64,000 bases of DNA, taken from contig CP119310.1 in NCBI GenBank assembly GCA_029203185.1, forward strand, positions 1,736,001 to 1,800,000, given 5' to 3'. Below are positions 25,709 through 34,389 of the stretch, piece by piece; within the stretch, counting starts at the first letter, position 1; every line of letters starts with the position of its first letter. Below the pieces are notes generated by a model. It was not told the DNA's origin, made no database searches, and was given only the letters and a program-made list of their open reading frames with translations. This DNA is from Candidatus Chryseobacterium colombiense. GTDB lineage: Bacteria > Bacteroidota > Bacteroidia > Flavobacteriales > Weeksellaceae. A program made the translations under genes and the position numbers.

Positions 25709-26125
25709 CTATTTTTTTATACCGTAAGCTTCAACACTTTTTAGTATTTCCTTTACAAGAATAGTTTTAGGATCGGAAAAAATCTGGTCAACATCCACTC
25801 TTCTAATTCTTGTTTTTCTTACGGAGAGATTAATAGCGTTTAACCGGCCTGTATTTATCAAAGAATAAATCATTCTTGAACTACATTTTAATAATGCGGC
25901 AGCCTCTTTTACCGTAAGGAAAACAGGTTGATTAAAAAAGAACTTATTTTGCTCATTATCAACTTGAAATTTCGCACTGTCCTGCCCTCTATTCTTATTT
26001 TTAAGTGCAGCTTTATACGCTTTTCTATTACAGCTATGACTACAATATCTCGTTACATTGGTTTTGGCTGTAAATTCATTCCCACAATACTGGCAAATTC
26101 TTTTTATTAGGATATTGGAACTCAT
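25709..26125 (-). CDS. Excisionase-like helix-turn-helix protein with N-terminal zinc finger
   Basis: 138 residues from the ATG at 26123-26125, chosen because the 40 upstream residues of the longer frame look non-coding. Residues 10-29 hold CQYCGNEF and RYCSHSCNRKAYK, a CxxC...CxxxC zinc-ribbon. Residues about 65-125 are a MerR/excisionase-type DNA-binding domain (FLTVKEAAALLKCSSRMIYS, then LINTGRLNAINLSVRKTRIR). Such genes commonly lie beside tyrosine integrases in Bacteroidota elements, where they help excision or control the integrase. Here it precedes the truncated integrase by 69 bp on the same strand. Confidence 0.85.
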   Translation of the reverse strand: MSSNILIKRICQYCGNEFTAKTNVTRYCSHSCNRKAYKAALKNKNRGQDSAKFQVDNEQNKFFFNQPVFLTVKEAAALLKCSSRMIYSLINTGRLNAINLSVRKTRIRRVDVDQIFSDPKTILVKEILKSVEAYGIKK

Positions 26126-26578
26126 AATCCGGATTTTTAAACAGAATAAATACAAAAATTTACGGCTGTTTTTCAGACAGTAATGACCTAAAAAGAAAGT
26201 CATCCTCTTCCTAACGTAAGGAAATTTCAATAAAACATAATGCAAAATTCATCCCAAAAGATTAAAATTTGAAATAAATTTTAGGACTTACATCAACATT
26301 ATTTTTCTTAAAAAGAGAATATATATTATAAGGCGCAATAAGATGCAATAACCTCATTTAAAGAACAATAAATGTAATCAGATACAGTTATTTACTGCAA
26401 TTTTCGAGAAAAATCTACTATCCATTGATGGGGGACAAATGAGGGACAAAAACGTCAAAAAATCAAACGCAAATCATTAAAAAAAAGACTTAAAACACTG
26501 AAAATCAATACGATAAAAAATAAAATTAATTTTGGCTTAAAAAATAATAAATAACTGAAAATCAACTAGTTATACAAA
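26126..26578. other. Gene-free attachment-type region between excisionase-like gene and mnmE
   Basis: 453 bp, AT-rich, with no open frame of note. It contains two short phased direct repeats: GCAATAA at 26335-26341 and 26345-26351 (10-bp period), and GGGACAAA at 26432-26439 and 26443-26450 (11-bp period). Such repeats are typical arm-type binding sites of tyrosine integrases. The region runs directly into the stop codon of mnmE, so a crossover site near 26579-26600 is likely. Confidence 0.5.
26432..26450 (+). repeat. Paired GGGACAAA direct repeats, possible integrase arm sites
   Basis: GGGACAAA occurs twice with a 3-bp spacer, an 11-bp period that places both on the same face of the helix, about 130 bp from the mnmE stop. 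Integrase binding is inferred from the location. Confidence 0.45.
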
Positions 26579-27964
26579 TCACTTTCCGATACAAAACTTA
26601 GAAAAAATATTCCCCAAAACCTCATCATTAGTAACTTCACCAGAAATCTCACCGAGATGTTCCAATGCGTTTCTCAGTTCATAGGCCAACAATTCCGTGG
26701 AAATCTGGAAGGAGATCGCTTCTTTTACTTTATGTACTGCATCTAAAGACTTTTGTAAAGCTTCAAAGTGACGTTGATTGGTAATCACCACATTGTTTTC
26801 AGAAGCTTTTAACTGCTCTACATACGAAGACAGTTCATTCTTCAGATCCTGAATATTCTGATTTTCTACTGCTGAAATCTTAATAAAATCGAAATCGTGA
26901 GTGATTTTGCTTCTGAAAATATCTTCTACTTTTTCATAAGCTGATGGTGAAACTTCATCAATTTTCGTTGCGCAGATAATTAACTTTAAATCATCCCTCA
27001 ACAGAGATTGTATCATTTCAATATCTTCAGAGAAATCCTGAGTCGCTGCATCTGCTAAGTATACAAGAATATTGGCGTTTTCTACCTTTTCCTTCGCCTT
27101 TTTTACTCCAATCGCTTCAATTTCATCCACTGTTTCACGCAAACCGGCAGTGTCAATCAAACGGAAAGCGTGTCCTTTAATATGAAGAACTTCTTCAATA
27201 GTATCTCTGGTCGTTCCGGCAATATTACTGACAATCGCTCTTTCCTCCTTTAGCAAAGCATTCAATAATGTAGATTTTCCAGCATTGGGTTTTCCAATGA
27301 TAGCTACTGCAGTTCCGTTTTTAATGGCATTCCCGTATTGAAAGCTTTCAATCAGTGAATGTAATTTCATCTCAATTTTATTCAAAAGCCCTACCAATGC
27401 TGACCGATCGGCAAATTCCACATCTTCTTCAGCAAAATCCAGCTCCAGTTCAATTAAAGAAACAAAATTCAGCAAATCCGTTCTTAAAAAAGATATTTCA
27501 TTGGTAATTCCCCCTTTCAGCTGATTGATAGCTACTTTCCTGGAAGCTTCATTTTCAGAAGCAATGACATCGGCAATCGCCTCAGCCTGGGATAGATCAA
27601 TTCTTCCATTGATAAAAGCACGAAGGGTAAACTCTCCGGCTTTTGCCATTCTCGCGCCGTTTTTGATCAAAGTTTCAAGAATACGTTTACCGATATGTGG
27701 AGAACCGTGGAAAGCTATTTCCACAGAATTTTCAGTCGTAAAACTTTTCGGAGCCAGAAAAATTGAAAGCATGACCTCATCTATCGCTTCTTCCCCATCT
27801 ACAAAATATCCGTAATGAATGGTATGAGATTTTTGCTTCTCCAGTTTTTTTGCAGGAAAAGATTTTTGAACGACCGATAAAGCCTCGTTACCCGAAACTC
27901 TTATAATGCCTAAAGCTCCTACTCCATTGGCTGTTGCCAACGCACAAATGGTATCGTTATTCAT
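26579..27964 (-). CDS. mnmE: tRNA modification GTPase MnmE
   Basis: 461 residues, full length. The tetrahydrofolate-binding N domain (residues 1-115, beginning MNNDTICALATANGVGALGI), the helical domain and an inserted G domain are all present: GKPNAGKSTLLNALL (P loop), the TTRD switch, DTAG and a TKID-type base motif. The C-terminal FCIGK ends with the essential cysteine. With MnmG it makes 5-carboxymethylaminomethyl-uridine at the wobble base of tRNAs. No mnmG is in view. The -7 box of its promoter is four bases from the ATG, so the mRNA may be leaderless. An integrated element ends at its 3' terminus. Confidence 0.97.
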   Translation of the reverse strand: MNNDTICALATANGVGALGIIRVSGNEALSVVQKSFPAKKLEKQKSHTIHYGYFVDGEEAIDEVMLSIFLAPKSFTTENSVEIAFHGSPHIGKRILETLIKNGARMAKAGEFTLRAFINGRIDLSQAEAIADVIASENEASRKVAINQLKGGITNEISFLRTDLLNFVSLIELELDFAEEDVEFADRSALVGLLNKIEMKLHSLIESFQYGNAIKNGTAVAIIGKPNAGKSTLLNALLKEERAIVSNIAGTTRDTIEEVLHIKGHAFRLIDTAGLRETVDEIEAIGVKKAKEKVENANILVYLADAATQDFSEDIEMIQSLLRDDLKLIICATKIDEVSPSAYEKVEDIFRSKITHDFDFIKISAVENQNIQDLKNELSSYVEQLKASENNVVITNQRHFEALQKSLDAVHKVKEAISFQISTELLAYELRNALEHLGEISGEVTNDEVLGNIFSKFCIGK

Positions 27965-27968
27965 GCTG

Positions 27969-27976
27969 CAAATTTA
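27969..27976 (-). promoter_or_regulatory. -7 promoter box just before mnmE start
   Basis: TAAATTTG on the minus strand matches TAnnTTTG, with only four bases between it and the ATG. Transcription would then begin at or beside the start codon. The -33 match is poor. Confidence 0.5.
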
Positions 27977-28048
27977 CGTTTTTTAATTGCAAAAGAGCCA
28001 TACCCTTTATCTATTACCACGATTTTATAAATTCCAAATTGATCTTCC

Positions 28049-28627
28049 TTATTTTTGTTTTTGTCCCAGTAATTTTATTTTCTCAAGCCATTTCATACGT
28101 TTTGGCTCATCGGATGTTTTTATGATGCCTACATATGTAACTTTTACAGGTTTTATACCACAAAATTCTAAGGTAGATTTTTTCAGCTGATTGACACTTG
28201 GACGACCATAGAACAACCAGTAATACCATCCTGGTTGATCTAAGGTTGTAATAATATGTGCCGTTTTATTTTTCAGAAGTTTCTCCCACCAAACAGAATT
28301 TTCCTTGTACTTAAAAGCCATTCCGGGAAGAAAAAGCCGGTCAATAAATCCTTTTGTTATAGCCGGAAGTCCGCCCCACCAAACGGGATGAAACCAAACC
28401 AAATGATCTGCCCATTGTATTTTTCCCCAAGCTTCGAGCAAATCAGATTCAAGTTCCATTCGTTTCTGATAACCAAATTTTAGATTGGGATTAAACTTTA
28501 AATCTGCAATAATAATTTCCTTTACTTCAGCCCCCGATTTCAATGCCCCATTCTTGTAAGCTTCTGCAATCCCAAAATTGAAAGACTCTTTATTAGGATG
28601 CCCATTAATAATGACTATTTTTTTCAT
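28049..28627 (-). CDS. NAD(P)H dehydrogenase, flavodoxin-fold (KefF/MdaB type)
   Basis: 192 residues of the flavodoxin_2 family: IINGHPNKESFNFGIAEAY (FMN phosphate loop, 5-23), WADHLVWFHPVWWGGLPAITKGF (about 72-94) and a closing TLDQPGWYYWLFYGRPS. These enzymes reduce quinones with NAD(P)H or gate potassium efflux. Its start overlaps the stop of the upstream dehydrogenase by four bases, so the two are translationally coupled. A Crp-type regulator gene lies at the head of the operon. Confidence 0.9.
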   Translation of the reverse strand: MKKIVIINGHPNKESFNFGIAEAYKNGALKSGAEVKEIIIADLKFNPNLKFGYQKRMELESDLLEAWGKIQWADHLVWFHPVWWGGLPAITKGFIDRLFLPGMAFKYKENSVWWEKLLKNKTAHIITTLDQPGWYYWLFYGRPSVNQLKKSTLEFCGIKPVKVTYVGIIKTSDEPKRMKWLEKIKLLGQKQK

Positions 28628-29649
28628 GAATCCATTTTGATATTAATCGTTTCATAATCTTCTAATGACTTTAATAAAGATTCAGGTTGATGAAGCTGAT
28701 GGCTGAAATACACTTTATTTTCAGATTGATTTTTCAATAACTCTTCAACATGCAACGTTGCTGATAAAGCAGTCAGTTCTGCCTGACCTTTCAAACTTTG
28801 AAGGCTGATTTTTTTAGTTTCTGATTTATTCTTAATGATAATTTCAAAAACAGACTGATCTCCATTTCCGCTCGACCCAAAAATCATCTTCCGTTCTTTC
28901 AAGGATAAAATATTAAAAAATCTTATGCTCTGAAAAGCTCCCAAAAGCCATGTAATGAACTTTGAATTATAAGTCATTTTCACATCCACAGTTGGAATTT
29001 TTTCAATAGAATTTAAAATATACAAATCGGGAACATCGAAATTATAAGCTTGTCTTTTGCCGATTCCAAAAGAAAAATCAAAGTATTCGGAATCCAGGAA
29101 ATGTTTTATGGAAACAGGCCGATTATCTTTATAATTTACAAATGGTTTTGCCACATTCTCTGCCATAAAATGAGCCGAACTTTCACCCGCCAAATCTTTC
29201 ACTGAATAGTATACAAAAAGCTTGACCTCATCTATTGTATTCATTTTTTTGGATGCAAAATTCACCAAACCCGCAACGATTCCGCCCATCCATCCTGAAC
29301 TGAAAATAATTCGGCTGTTCACCGGTTTCTGGATTGCCAACTGATAGGCTTTCCTCAAATCAGGAGTTGGTTTTGTGATATCCAGATAATCTATATTATT
29401 TTCAATCGCAAAACGAAGAACCTGATCTTCTTTATCATTTACAGAAAGAACAATGAGATTAATATTTTTCTCTACAATAGTTTTGAAAGTTGAAATTTTG
29501 GTGACATCAATCAACAGATCATTTTGTGATTTACCACCTTTTCGGCCTCCGATAAAAATGTTTATTTCAGGGTTTCTTGATCCTAAAATTCGGGCAATGG
29601 TTCTTCCAACCAATCCGTTTCCTCCGATAATTAAAATATTTGACTGCAT
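28624..29649 (-). CDS. Saccharopine dehydrogenase-like NAD(P)-binding protein
   Basis: 341 residues. The N-terminal Rossmann motif is ILIIGGNGLVGRTIARILGS (5-24) with GGRKG after the second strand. The rest follows the saccharopine dehydrogenase NADP-binding family, including SGWMGGIVAGLVNFASKK. True lysine-pathway saccharopine dehydrogenase is not implied; the substrate is unknown. It overlaps the flavodoxin-fold reductase and lies 53 bp after the Crp-type regulator. Confidence 0.82.
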   Translation of the reverse strand: MQSNILIIGGNGLVGRTIARILGSRNPEINIFIGGRKGGKSQNDLLIDVTKISTFKTIVEKNINLIVLSVNDKEDQVLRFAIENNIDYLDITKPTPDLRKAYQLAIQKPVNSRIIFSSGWMGGIVAGLVNFASKKMNTIDEVKLFVYYSVKDLAGESSAHFMAENVAKPFVNYKDNRPVSIKHFLDSEYFDFSFGIGKRQAYNFDVPDLYILNSIEKIPTVDVKMTYNSKFITWLLGAFQSIRFFNILSLKERKMIFGSSGNGDQSVFEIIIKNKSETKKISLQSLKGQAELTALSATLHVEELLKNQSENKVYFSHQLHQPESLLKSLEDYETINIKMDS

Positions 29650-29702
29650 TTATTTTTTTCACAAAACTATTCAGTCAACATCTCAATACACAGGACAAAT
29701 GT

Positions 29703-30269
29703 CTAAAAAGAAATTTCTTTTCTGATTCGGCTTAAATGCCTTTGCGTAATTCCTAAATAAGAAGCAAGATACTGCAGAGAAATATCCTGAATATAATTAG
29801 GCTGATTTTCAAGTAATGACTGATAACGCTGTGCTGCAGTGTCTCTCTGAAGTTGAAAAAAGCGTTTTTCCAGTTCAAGATATTCCTGTTCTGCAATTGT
29901 TTTCAGGAATTTTATCCAATTGGGATTTTCGTCCGTCAGCTTTTGAATTTTGTCTTTTTTAATAATCAGTAACTCCGCGTCCGAAATCGCCTGCATATTT
30001 TCCATGCTTGGTTTTTCGGATATAAATGAAGAATAGGAAGCAATTAAATCATTTGGAAATCTAAAACAATACGTAATATCTTTTCCTTCATCAGAAACAT
30101 AATAGGAACGGAAAACACCGGATTCTATGAAAGCTATTTCTTTGCATTTTTCACCTTCATGTACGAAAAAATCATTTTTACTTAACTTTTTCCTTTCAAA
30201 AAATTGCAGAAAATCTTCAATCTCACTATCAGAGAAAACATTGAATTTTTGGAAGAATTGACGAACCAT
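29703..30269 (-). CDS. Crp/Fnr-family transcriptional regulator
   Basis: 188 residues with the beta-roll (LSKNDFFVHEGEKCKEIAFIESGVFRSYYV) and a C-terminal helix-turn-helix (QYLASYLGITQRHLSRIRKE, about 165-184). It has the same build as the regulator at 19246-19833, without Fnr cysteines. Being first in a three-gene operon with a dehydrogenase and a quinone reductase-like protein, it probably regulates these. A plausible -7 box TATTTTTG lies at the complement of 30310-30317. Confidence 0.9.
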   Translation of the reverse strand: MVRQFFQKFNVFSDSEIEDFLQFFERKKLSKNDFFVHEGEKCKEIAFIESGVFRSYYVSDEGKDITYCFRFPNDLIASYSSFISEKPSMENMQAISDAELLIIKKDKIQKLTDENPNWIKFLKTIAEQEYLELEKRFFQLQRDTAAQRYQSLLENQPNYIQDISLQYLASYLGITQRHLSRIRKEISF

Positions 30270-30500
30270 TTTTAAGATTAATTACAATTGAAAATATTTC
30301 TGAGGCAAACAAAAATAAGAAAAACATTGATGCAAATAAAAAAATCACCTCAAGGAGTGAGATGATTTTACTGCTTTTGAATTTACTAATGTATATGAAA
30401 AGTGTGATTTGTGTATTTCTTGTATACAAATATAACATTTATTTTTCACAAATTAGAGAAAAAAGTAAATTATTATCTCTCAATGATTTCATAGAGAACC

Positions 30501-30538
30501 AAAAAGGCCTTGCAATCATGATTACAAGGCCTTTTTTA
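30501..30538 (-). terminator. Rho-independent terminator of pepP
   Basis: AAAAAGGCCTTG pairs with CAAGGCCTTTTTT around a loop that is itself palindromic (AATCATGATT). It lies 15 bp downstream of the pepP stop codon. It carries A and T tracts on both sides and could work in either direction. Confidence 0.85.
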
Positions 30539-30552
30539 TTTTAATGTATTAA

Positions 30553-32322
30553 TTAAAGCGGACTTACCAAATTCAGGAACCATTCTTTAACTTCACCTTC
30601 CAAAAACGGAGCGATTTTATCCTCACAGGCTTTATGATAGCTGTTTAACCAAGCTATTTCACTTTCTGAAAGTATTTCTTTTACAATCGTATCTTTAAAG
30701 AACGGGCAGAACGTTAATGTTTCAAATTCATAGAAAGTTCCGTGAATTGTTTTTTCAGCTTCCTTTACCACTATTAAATTCTCATGACGGATTCCGTATT
30801 CTCCCTCAAGATAATATCCGGGTTCGTTGGAACACACCATGCCTACCAACAGATCCTGAGGATTCATATCTTTTCTGATGTTTTGCGGTCCTTCATGAAC
30901 ATTCATAAAGCTTCCTACTCCATGACCTGTCCCGTGGTTGAAATCTTTCCCTTCCATCCACAATGGTAATCTTGCGATAGCATCTAAATGAACTCCCTTT
31001 GTTCCTTTCGGAAACTTCACCATTGATAAACGGATCATTCCCTGCAGAACTAATGTCGAATTTCTCTTAAATTCCTCAGAAACTGCTCCCAAAGCAAATG
31101 TTCTTGTGATATCAGTAGTTCCCTCAAGATACTGACCTCCGGAATCTACCAGAATACTCGCATCATTGGTCACTTCCTTGCTTCCTTCACTTTTGGCTGA
31201 ATAATGCATAATTGCACCATTATCTTTATAGCCAACAATACTTCCGAAGCTTTCTCCTACGAAGTTCTCTCCTTCCGCACGGAAACCTCTCAGTTTTTCA
31301 CCGATTGAATATTCGTTCATTGCTTCTTTTCCGGCATTGTGAGTCAGCCAATACAGGAATTTCACCATGGCAACTCCGTCTCTCACCATTACTTTTCGGA
31401 ACCCTTCCACTTCTGTTTCATTTTTCTGAGCTTTCATTAAATTTCCAGGAACCGGAGCTTTGATAAATTGATTATCCGATTTCAATGCCTCAAAAATAGA
31501 CTGATTGCTGTTGGGAGAAACCAATACTTTTTCATTTTTGAACACCTTTAAATGGTTGTAAAACTCTTCATAAGGCATCATTTTCACGAAAGACTCATCC
31601 ATTTGCTTTCTTGCCTCAACTTCTAATTTTTCCAGGTCGGTAAATAGAATTGCATCATTTTTAGTGATAATAATGTAGCCTAGAAATACAGGATTGCTTT
31701 GCACATCACTTCCTCTTAAATTCAATGTCCATGCAACATCATCCAGACTTGAAATAATGTGAATGGTTGCTTCCTGCTCTTCCATTTTCTGACGGATGGC
31801 AGCAATTTTATCAGTCACTGATTTTCCGGCCCATTTTACAGGATGCACGAAAATCGGGTTCTTTGATGGTGTACCTCGGTCAACCCAGATTTGCTTCAAA
31901 AGAGGACTGTCAACCAGTGTTATATTTTTTGAATTTAATTTTTGAGTTAAAAGCTCCCAGTTGGCATGAGCGGTTGCTAATGCATTTACAGCCACTTTTC
32001 CATTTGCAGGAATTTCAGAAATAATCCAGTCAATATAATGAGGCGTTCCTTCCATTCCGTCCTTGAAAAGATCGATTCCTGAGCCTTCCAGTTCTATAGC
32101 TGCCTGTGTAAAATATCTTCCATCCGTCCAAAGTCCGGCTTTATCTTTTGTAACCACTACAAAACCTGCAGAACCTAAAAATCCGGACAGCCAAGCTCTC
32201 TCCTGCCATTCTTCAGGCAAATATTCACTCATATGTGGATCTGCAGAATATACTATAAATGCATCAACATTATTTTTCTGCATTTCTTCACGAAGCGCAG
32301 CTACTTTTTCCTTTGAAGTCAT
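30553..32322 (-). CDS. pepP: Aminopeptidase P family protein (Xaa-Pro aminopeptidase)
   Basis: 589 residues, the long form with three domains: two creatinase-like N domains (residues about 1-300) and an M24 catalytic domain (about 310-540). The dinuclear metal ligands are readable: the aspartates of VDSGGQYLEGTTDITRTF, the histidine of FNHGTGHGVGSFMNVHEGP and the glutamates of SNEPGYYLEGEYGIRHENL. It removes N-terminal residues before proline from peptides, in the cytoplasm. It is transcribed alone and followed by a strong hairpin terminator. Confidence 0.95.
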   Translation of the reverse strand: MTSKEKVAALREEMQKNNVDAFIVYSADPHMSEYLPEEWQERAWLSGFLGSAGFVVVTKDKAGLWTDGRYFTQAAIELEGSGIDLFKDGMEGTPHYIDWIISEIPANGKVAVNALATAHANWELLTQKLNSKNITLVDSPLLKQIWVDRGTPSKNPIFVHPVKWAGKSVTDKIAAIRQKMEEQEATIHIISSLDDVAWTLNLRGSDVQSNPVFLGYIIITKNDAILFTDLEKLEVEARKQMDESFVKMMPYEEFYNHLKVFKNEKVLVSPNSNQSIFEALKSDNQFIKAPVPGNLMKAQKNETEVEGFRKVMVRDGVAMVKFLYWLTHNAGKEAMNEYSIGEKLRGFRAEGENFVGESFGSIVGYKDNGAIMHYSAKSEGSKEVTNDASILVDSGGQYLEGTTDITRTFALGAVSEEFKRNSTLVLQGMIRLSMVKFPKGTKGVHLDAIARLPLWMEGKDFNHGTGHGVGSFMNVHEGPQNIRKDMNPQDLLVGMVCSNEPGYYLEGEYGIRHENLIVVKEAEKTIHGTFYEFETLTFCPFFKDTIVKEILSESEIAWLNSYHKACEDKIAPFLEGEVKEWFLNLVSPL

Positions 32323-32482
32323 TTTTTATGATTTTTTAAAGAGGGAAAGTTACAAATTTTTAAGGTTCCAGCATGAAAATTCAATGTTCAATTTGCAGCA
32401 GATGATTACCAAATCAATTACTCGGTGAAAGACGAATATTTAATTTTTATTTTTTTGGAAAGATTCTTGCAGTATTCGTAGT

Positions 32483-32920
32483 ATGGAAAGACAGAATTAC
32501 AAAAATCACAAAAAATTTTATCCGCCTCACCATTTTATATACTTACCCGTTCTCATTATTTTAGCAATTCTGGGTATTTATAAAGTTTTTAATGATAAAC
32601 CTCATCAACTGGTCTGGATATTATTTTCGATTGTTATTCTCTTGCTTTTCTATCTGGCCATCATGCTGAGACAGCATTATGCTTTGGGACTTCAAAATCG
32701 ACTGGTCAGACTCGAATTTAAACAACGTTATTTTGAGATTTTCGGGAAAAGATCCGATGAGGTAGAAGAAAAACTGAAATTTGATCAGATTGCAGCATTA
32801 AGGTTTGCTTATGATGATGAATTTAAAGAACTGCTGTACAAAGCCTTTCATGAAAATATTTCAGGAGATGATATTAAAAAATCAATCCAAAATTGGCGGC
32901 CCGATCTACATAGAATTTAA
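32483..32920 (+). CDS. DUF6526 family membrane protein
   Basis: 145 residues. Two transmembrane segments lie at about 21-37 and 46-61, after the motif NHKKFYPPHHFIYLP, and a charged cytoplasmic tail follows (RLEFKQRYFEIFGK, LKFDQIAALRFAYDDEF). This is the DUF6526 pattern, common and well conserved in Bacteroidota but without a known role. It heads a short run with a small lipoprotein and topoisomerase IB. Confidence 0.85.
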   Translation: MERQNYKNHKKFYPPHHFIYLPVLIILAILGIYKVFNDKPHQLVWILFSIVILLLFYLAIMLRQHYALGLQNRLVRLEFKQRYFEIFGKRSDEVEEKLKFDQIAALRFAYDDEFKELLYKAFHENISGDDIKKSIQNWRPDLHRI

Positions 32921-32947
32921 AATACTAAACATCAAAAATAAATTATT

Positions 32948-33115
32948 ATGAAAAAATTAAGTTTATACAGTCTCGCAATGTTCAGTTTGCTATCATTAAC
33001 AAGCTGTGAAGCAGTTGAAACCATCTTTAAAGCCGGAATGTGGTGGGGAATTATTTTAGTGGTCGGCGTCATTGGACTCATTATATGGCTATTCACCAGA
33101 GGTAAAAATTCTTAA
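32948..33115 (+). CDS. Small lipoprotein with one membrane segment (55 aa)
   Basis: 55 residues. The start MKKLSLYSLAMFSLLSLTSC ends in a lipobox with C20, then comes a short linker (EAVETIFKAGMWW) and a transmembrane helix (IILVVGVIGLIIWLF) with a basic tail. It would be anchored by both lipid and helix. It sits 27 bp after DUF6526 and 9 bp before topoisomerase IB, so it is cotranscribed. Its function is unknown. Confidence 0.75.
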   Translation: MKKLSLYSLAMFSLLSLTSCEAVETIFKAGMWWGIILVVGVIGLIIWLFTRGKNS

Positions 33116-33124
33116 AAACTTTCT

Positions 33125-34228
33125 ATGGACAATTCAGATTTAGATATTATTTCTCGCCTGAAACCTTCCAAGATCGTAAAAATTATGAAAGATCCGGAAG
33201 CTTCTGCAAAAGCAGTGAACCTTATTTACACGTCTGATGCTGAAGCTTCCGGTATTATCAGAAAAAAGCGCGGTAAAAAATATTTGTATTTTAAGGACGG
33301 AGAAAAGGTCAAAGATAAGGACGAGATCAAAAGGATCAACGGGTTGGTAATACCTCCAGCCTGGGAAAATGTATGGATCTGCGCCCTGGATAATGGTCAT
33401 CTTCAGGCGACCGGATTCGATGTAAAAAAGAGAAAACAGTATCGCTATCACCCGCTTTGGAATGCATTAAGAAATCATACAAAATTCTACAGAATGCTCA
33501 AGTTCGGATATGCTTTACCAGACATGAGGCTGCATATTGAACAGGATTTGGCCCTAAGAAATTTTGAAAAGAGAAAGATTTTGGCTTTAATTGTCAGCTT
33601 GATGCAAAAAACGAATATCCGTATTGGAAATAATGTCTATGAAAAATTGTATGGATCTTTTGGTTTAACAACTTTAAAGGATAAGCATGTAAAAATCAAA
33701 GGACAGAAAATCAGTTTTTCTTTCAAAGGGAAAAAAGGTATTATGCACAATGTGGATCTTAAAAGTAAAAGACTGGCAAGATTAGTCCAGAAATGTAAGG
33801 ATATTCCGGGAAAGGAGCTGTTTCAGTATTATGATGAGGAAGGCAATCATCATTCGATAGATTCGGGGATGGTAAATGAATACATTAAAGAAATCAGCGG
33901 CGAAGATTTTACAGCAAAAGATTTCCGGACGTGGTCGGGAACGGTGAATGCTTTAATTGCTTTTAAAGAAATAGGCTATGCAGAAAGCAATACAGAGTAT
34001 AAAAGAAAAGTAAAAGAGGCATTGGAAATGGTAGCTTCTCATCTTGGAAATACGAGCACCGTCTGTAAAAAATATTATGTTCATCCGTTGGTCATTACTT
34101 TGTATGAAAATAACAGCATCAAAAAATATCTTGATGAGCTGGAAAAAATAGAAGAAAATGACGGTAAAGCAGGCTTAACCCAGGAGGAGAAATTAGTTTT
34201 AAAAATATTGGAAAATGAGAAGATGTAA
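33125..34228 (+). CDS. DNA topoisomerase IB
   Basis: 367 residues of the poxvirus-type bacterial TopIB family. The N-terminal domain includes GKKYLYFKDGEKVKDKDEIK and IPPAWENVWIC. The catalytic domain shows LMQKTNIRIGNNVYEKLYGS (with arginine), KIKGQKISFSFKGKKG (lysine), AKDFRTWSGTVNA and the nucleophilic tyrosine in STVCKKYYVHP near residue 316. It relaxes supercoils through a 3'-phosphotyrosine intermediate. It is the last gene of its run. The next gap contains a dispersed repeat. Confidence 0.95.
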   Translation: MDNSDLDIISRLKPSKIVKIMKDPEASAKAVNLIYTSDAEASGIIRKKRGKKYLYFKDGEKVKDKDEIKRINGLVIPPAWENVWICALDNGHLQATGFDVKKRKQYRYHPLWNALRNHTKFYRMLKFGYALPDMRLHIEQDLALRNFEKRKILALIVSLMQKTNIRIGNNVYEKLYGSFGLTTLKDKHVKIKGQKISFSFKGKKGIMHNVDLKSKRLARLVQKCKDIPGKELFQYYDEEGNHHSIDSGMVNEYIKEISGEDFTAKDFRTWSGTVNALIAFKEIGYAESNTEYKRKVKEALEMVASHLGNTSTVCKKYYVHPLVITLYENNSIKKYLDELEKIEENDGKAGLTQEEKLVLKILENEKM

Positions 34229-34230
34229 TG

Positions 34231-34338
34231 GTATTATTGTCAATAAGTGAATGGTCAATTTATTTCATAGTCAATTTCTTATCCGATTTAAAAATTCGCT
34301 ATTCACTTACGAAGTAAAATTGACTATTGACATCAAAT
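34231..34338. repeat. Dispersed GTCAAT/AGTGAAT inverted repeat, copy 1
   Basis: The gap between the topoisomerase and pruA has GTCAATA near 34240 and TATTGAC near 34330 in inverse orientation, with further copies of GTCAATTT and of AGTGAATA/TATTCACTT inside. A longer relative with perfect 15-bp ends is at 47437-47600. Confidence 0.5.
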
Positions 34339-34354
34339 AAATGTTGTAAATTTG
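34326..34354 (+). promoter_or_regulatory. pruA promoter
   Basis: TAAATTTG at 34347-34354 is an exact TAnnTTTG box, with ATTG at 34326-34329 as a weak upstream box 17 bp away, and 35 bp to the ATG. The upstream box belongs to the end of the dispersed repeat. Confidence 0.6.
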
Positions 34355-34389
34355 TATCATTAGCAAATTAAAAAATAATACAACGTAAT

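Noticed and set aside
26579..27964. Disruption of mnmE by the neighbouring element
   Set aside because: The gene is complete to its last codons with the C-terminal FCIGK, so the junction leaves it intact.
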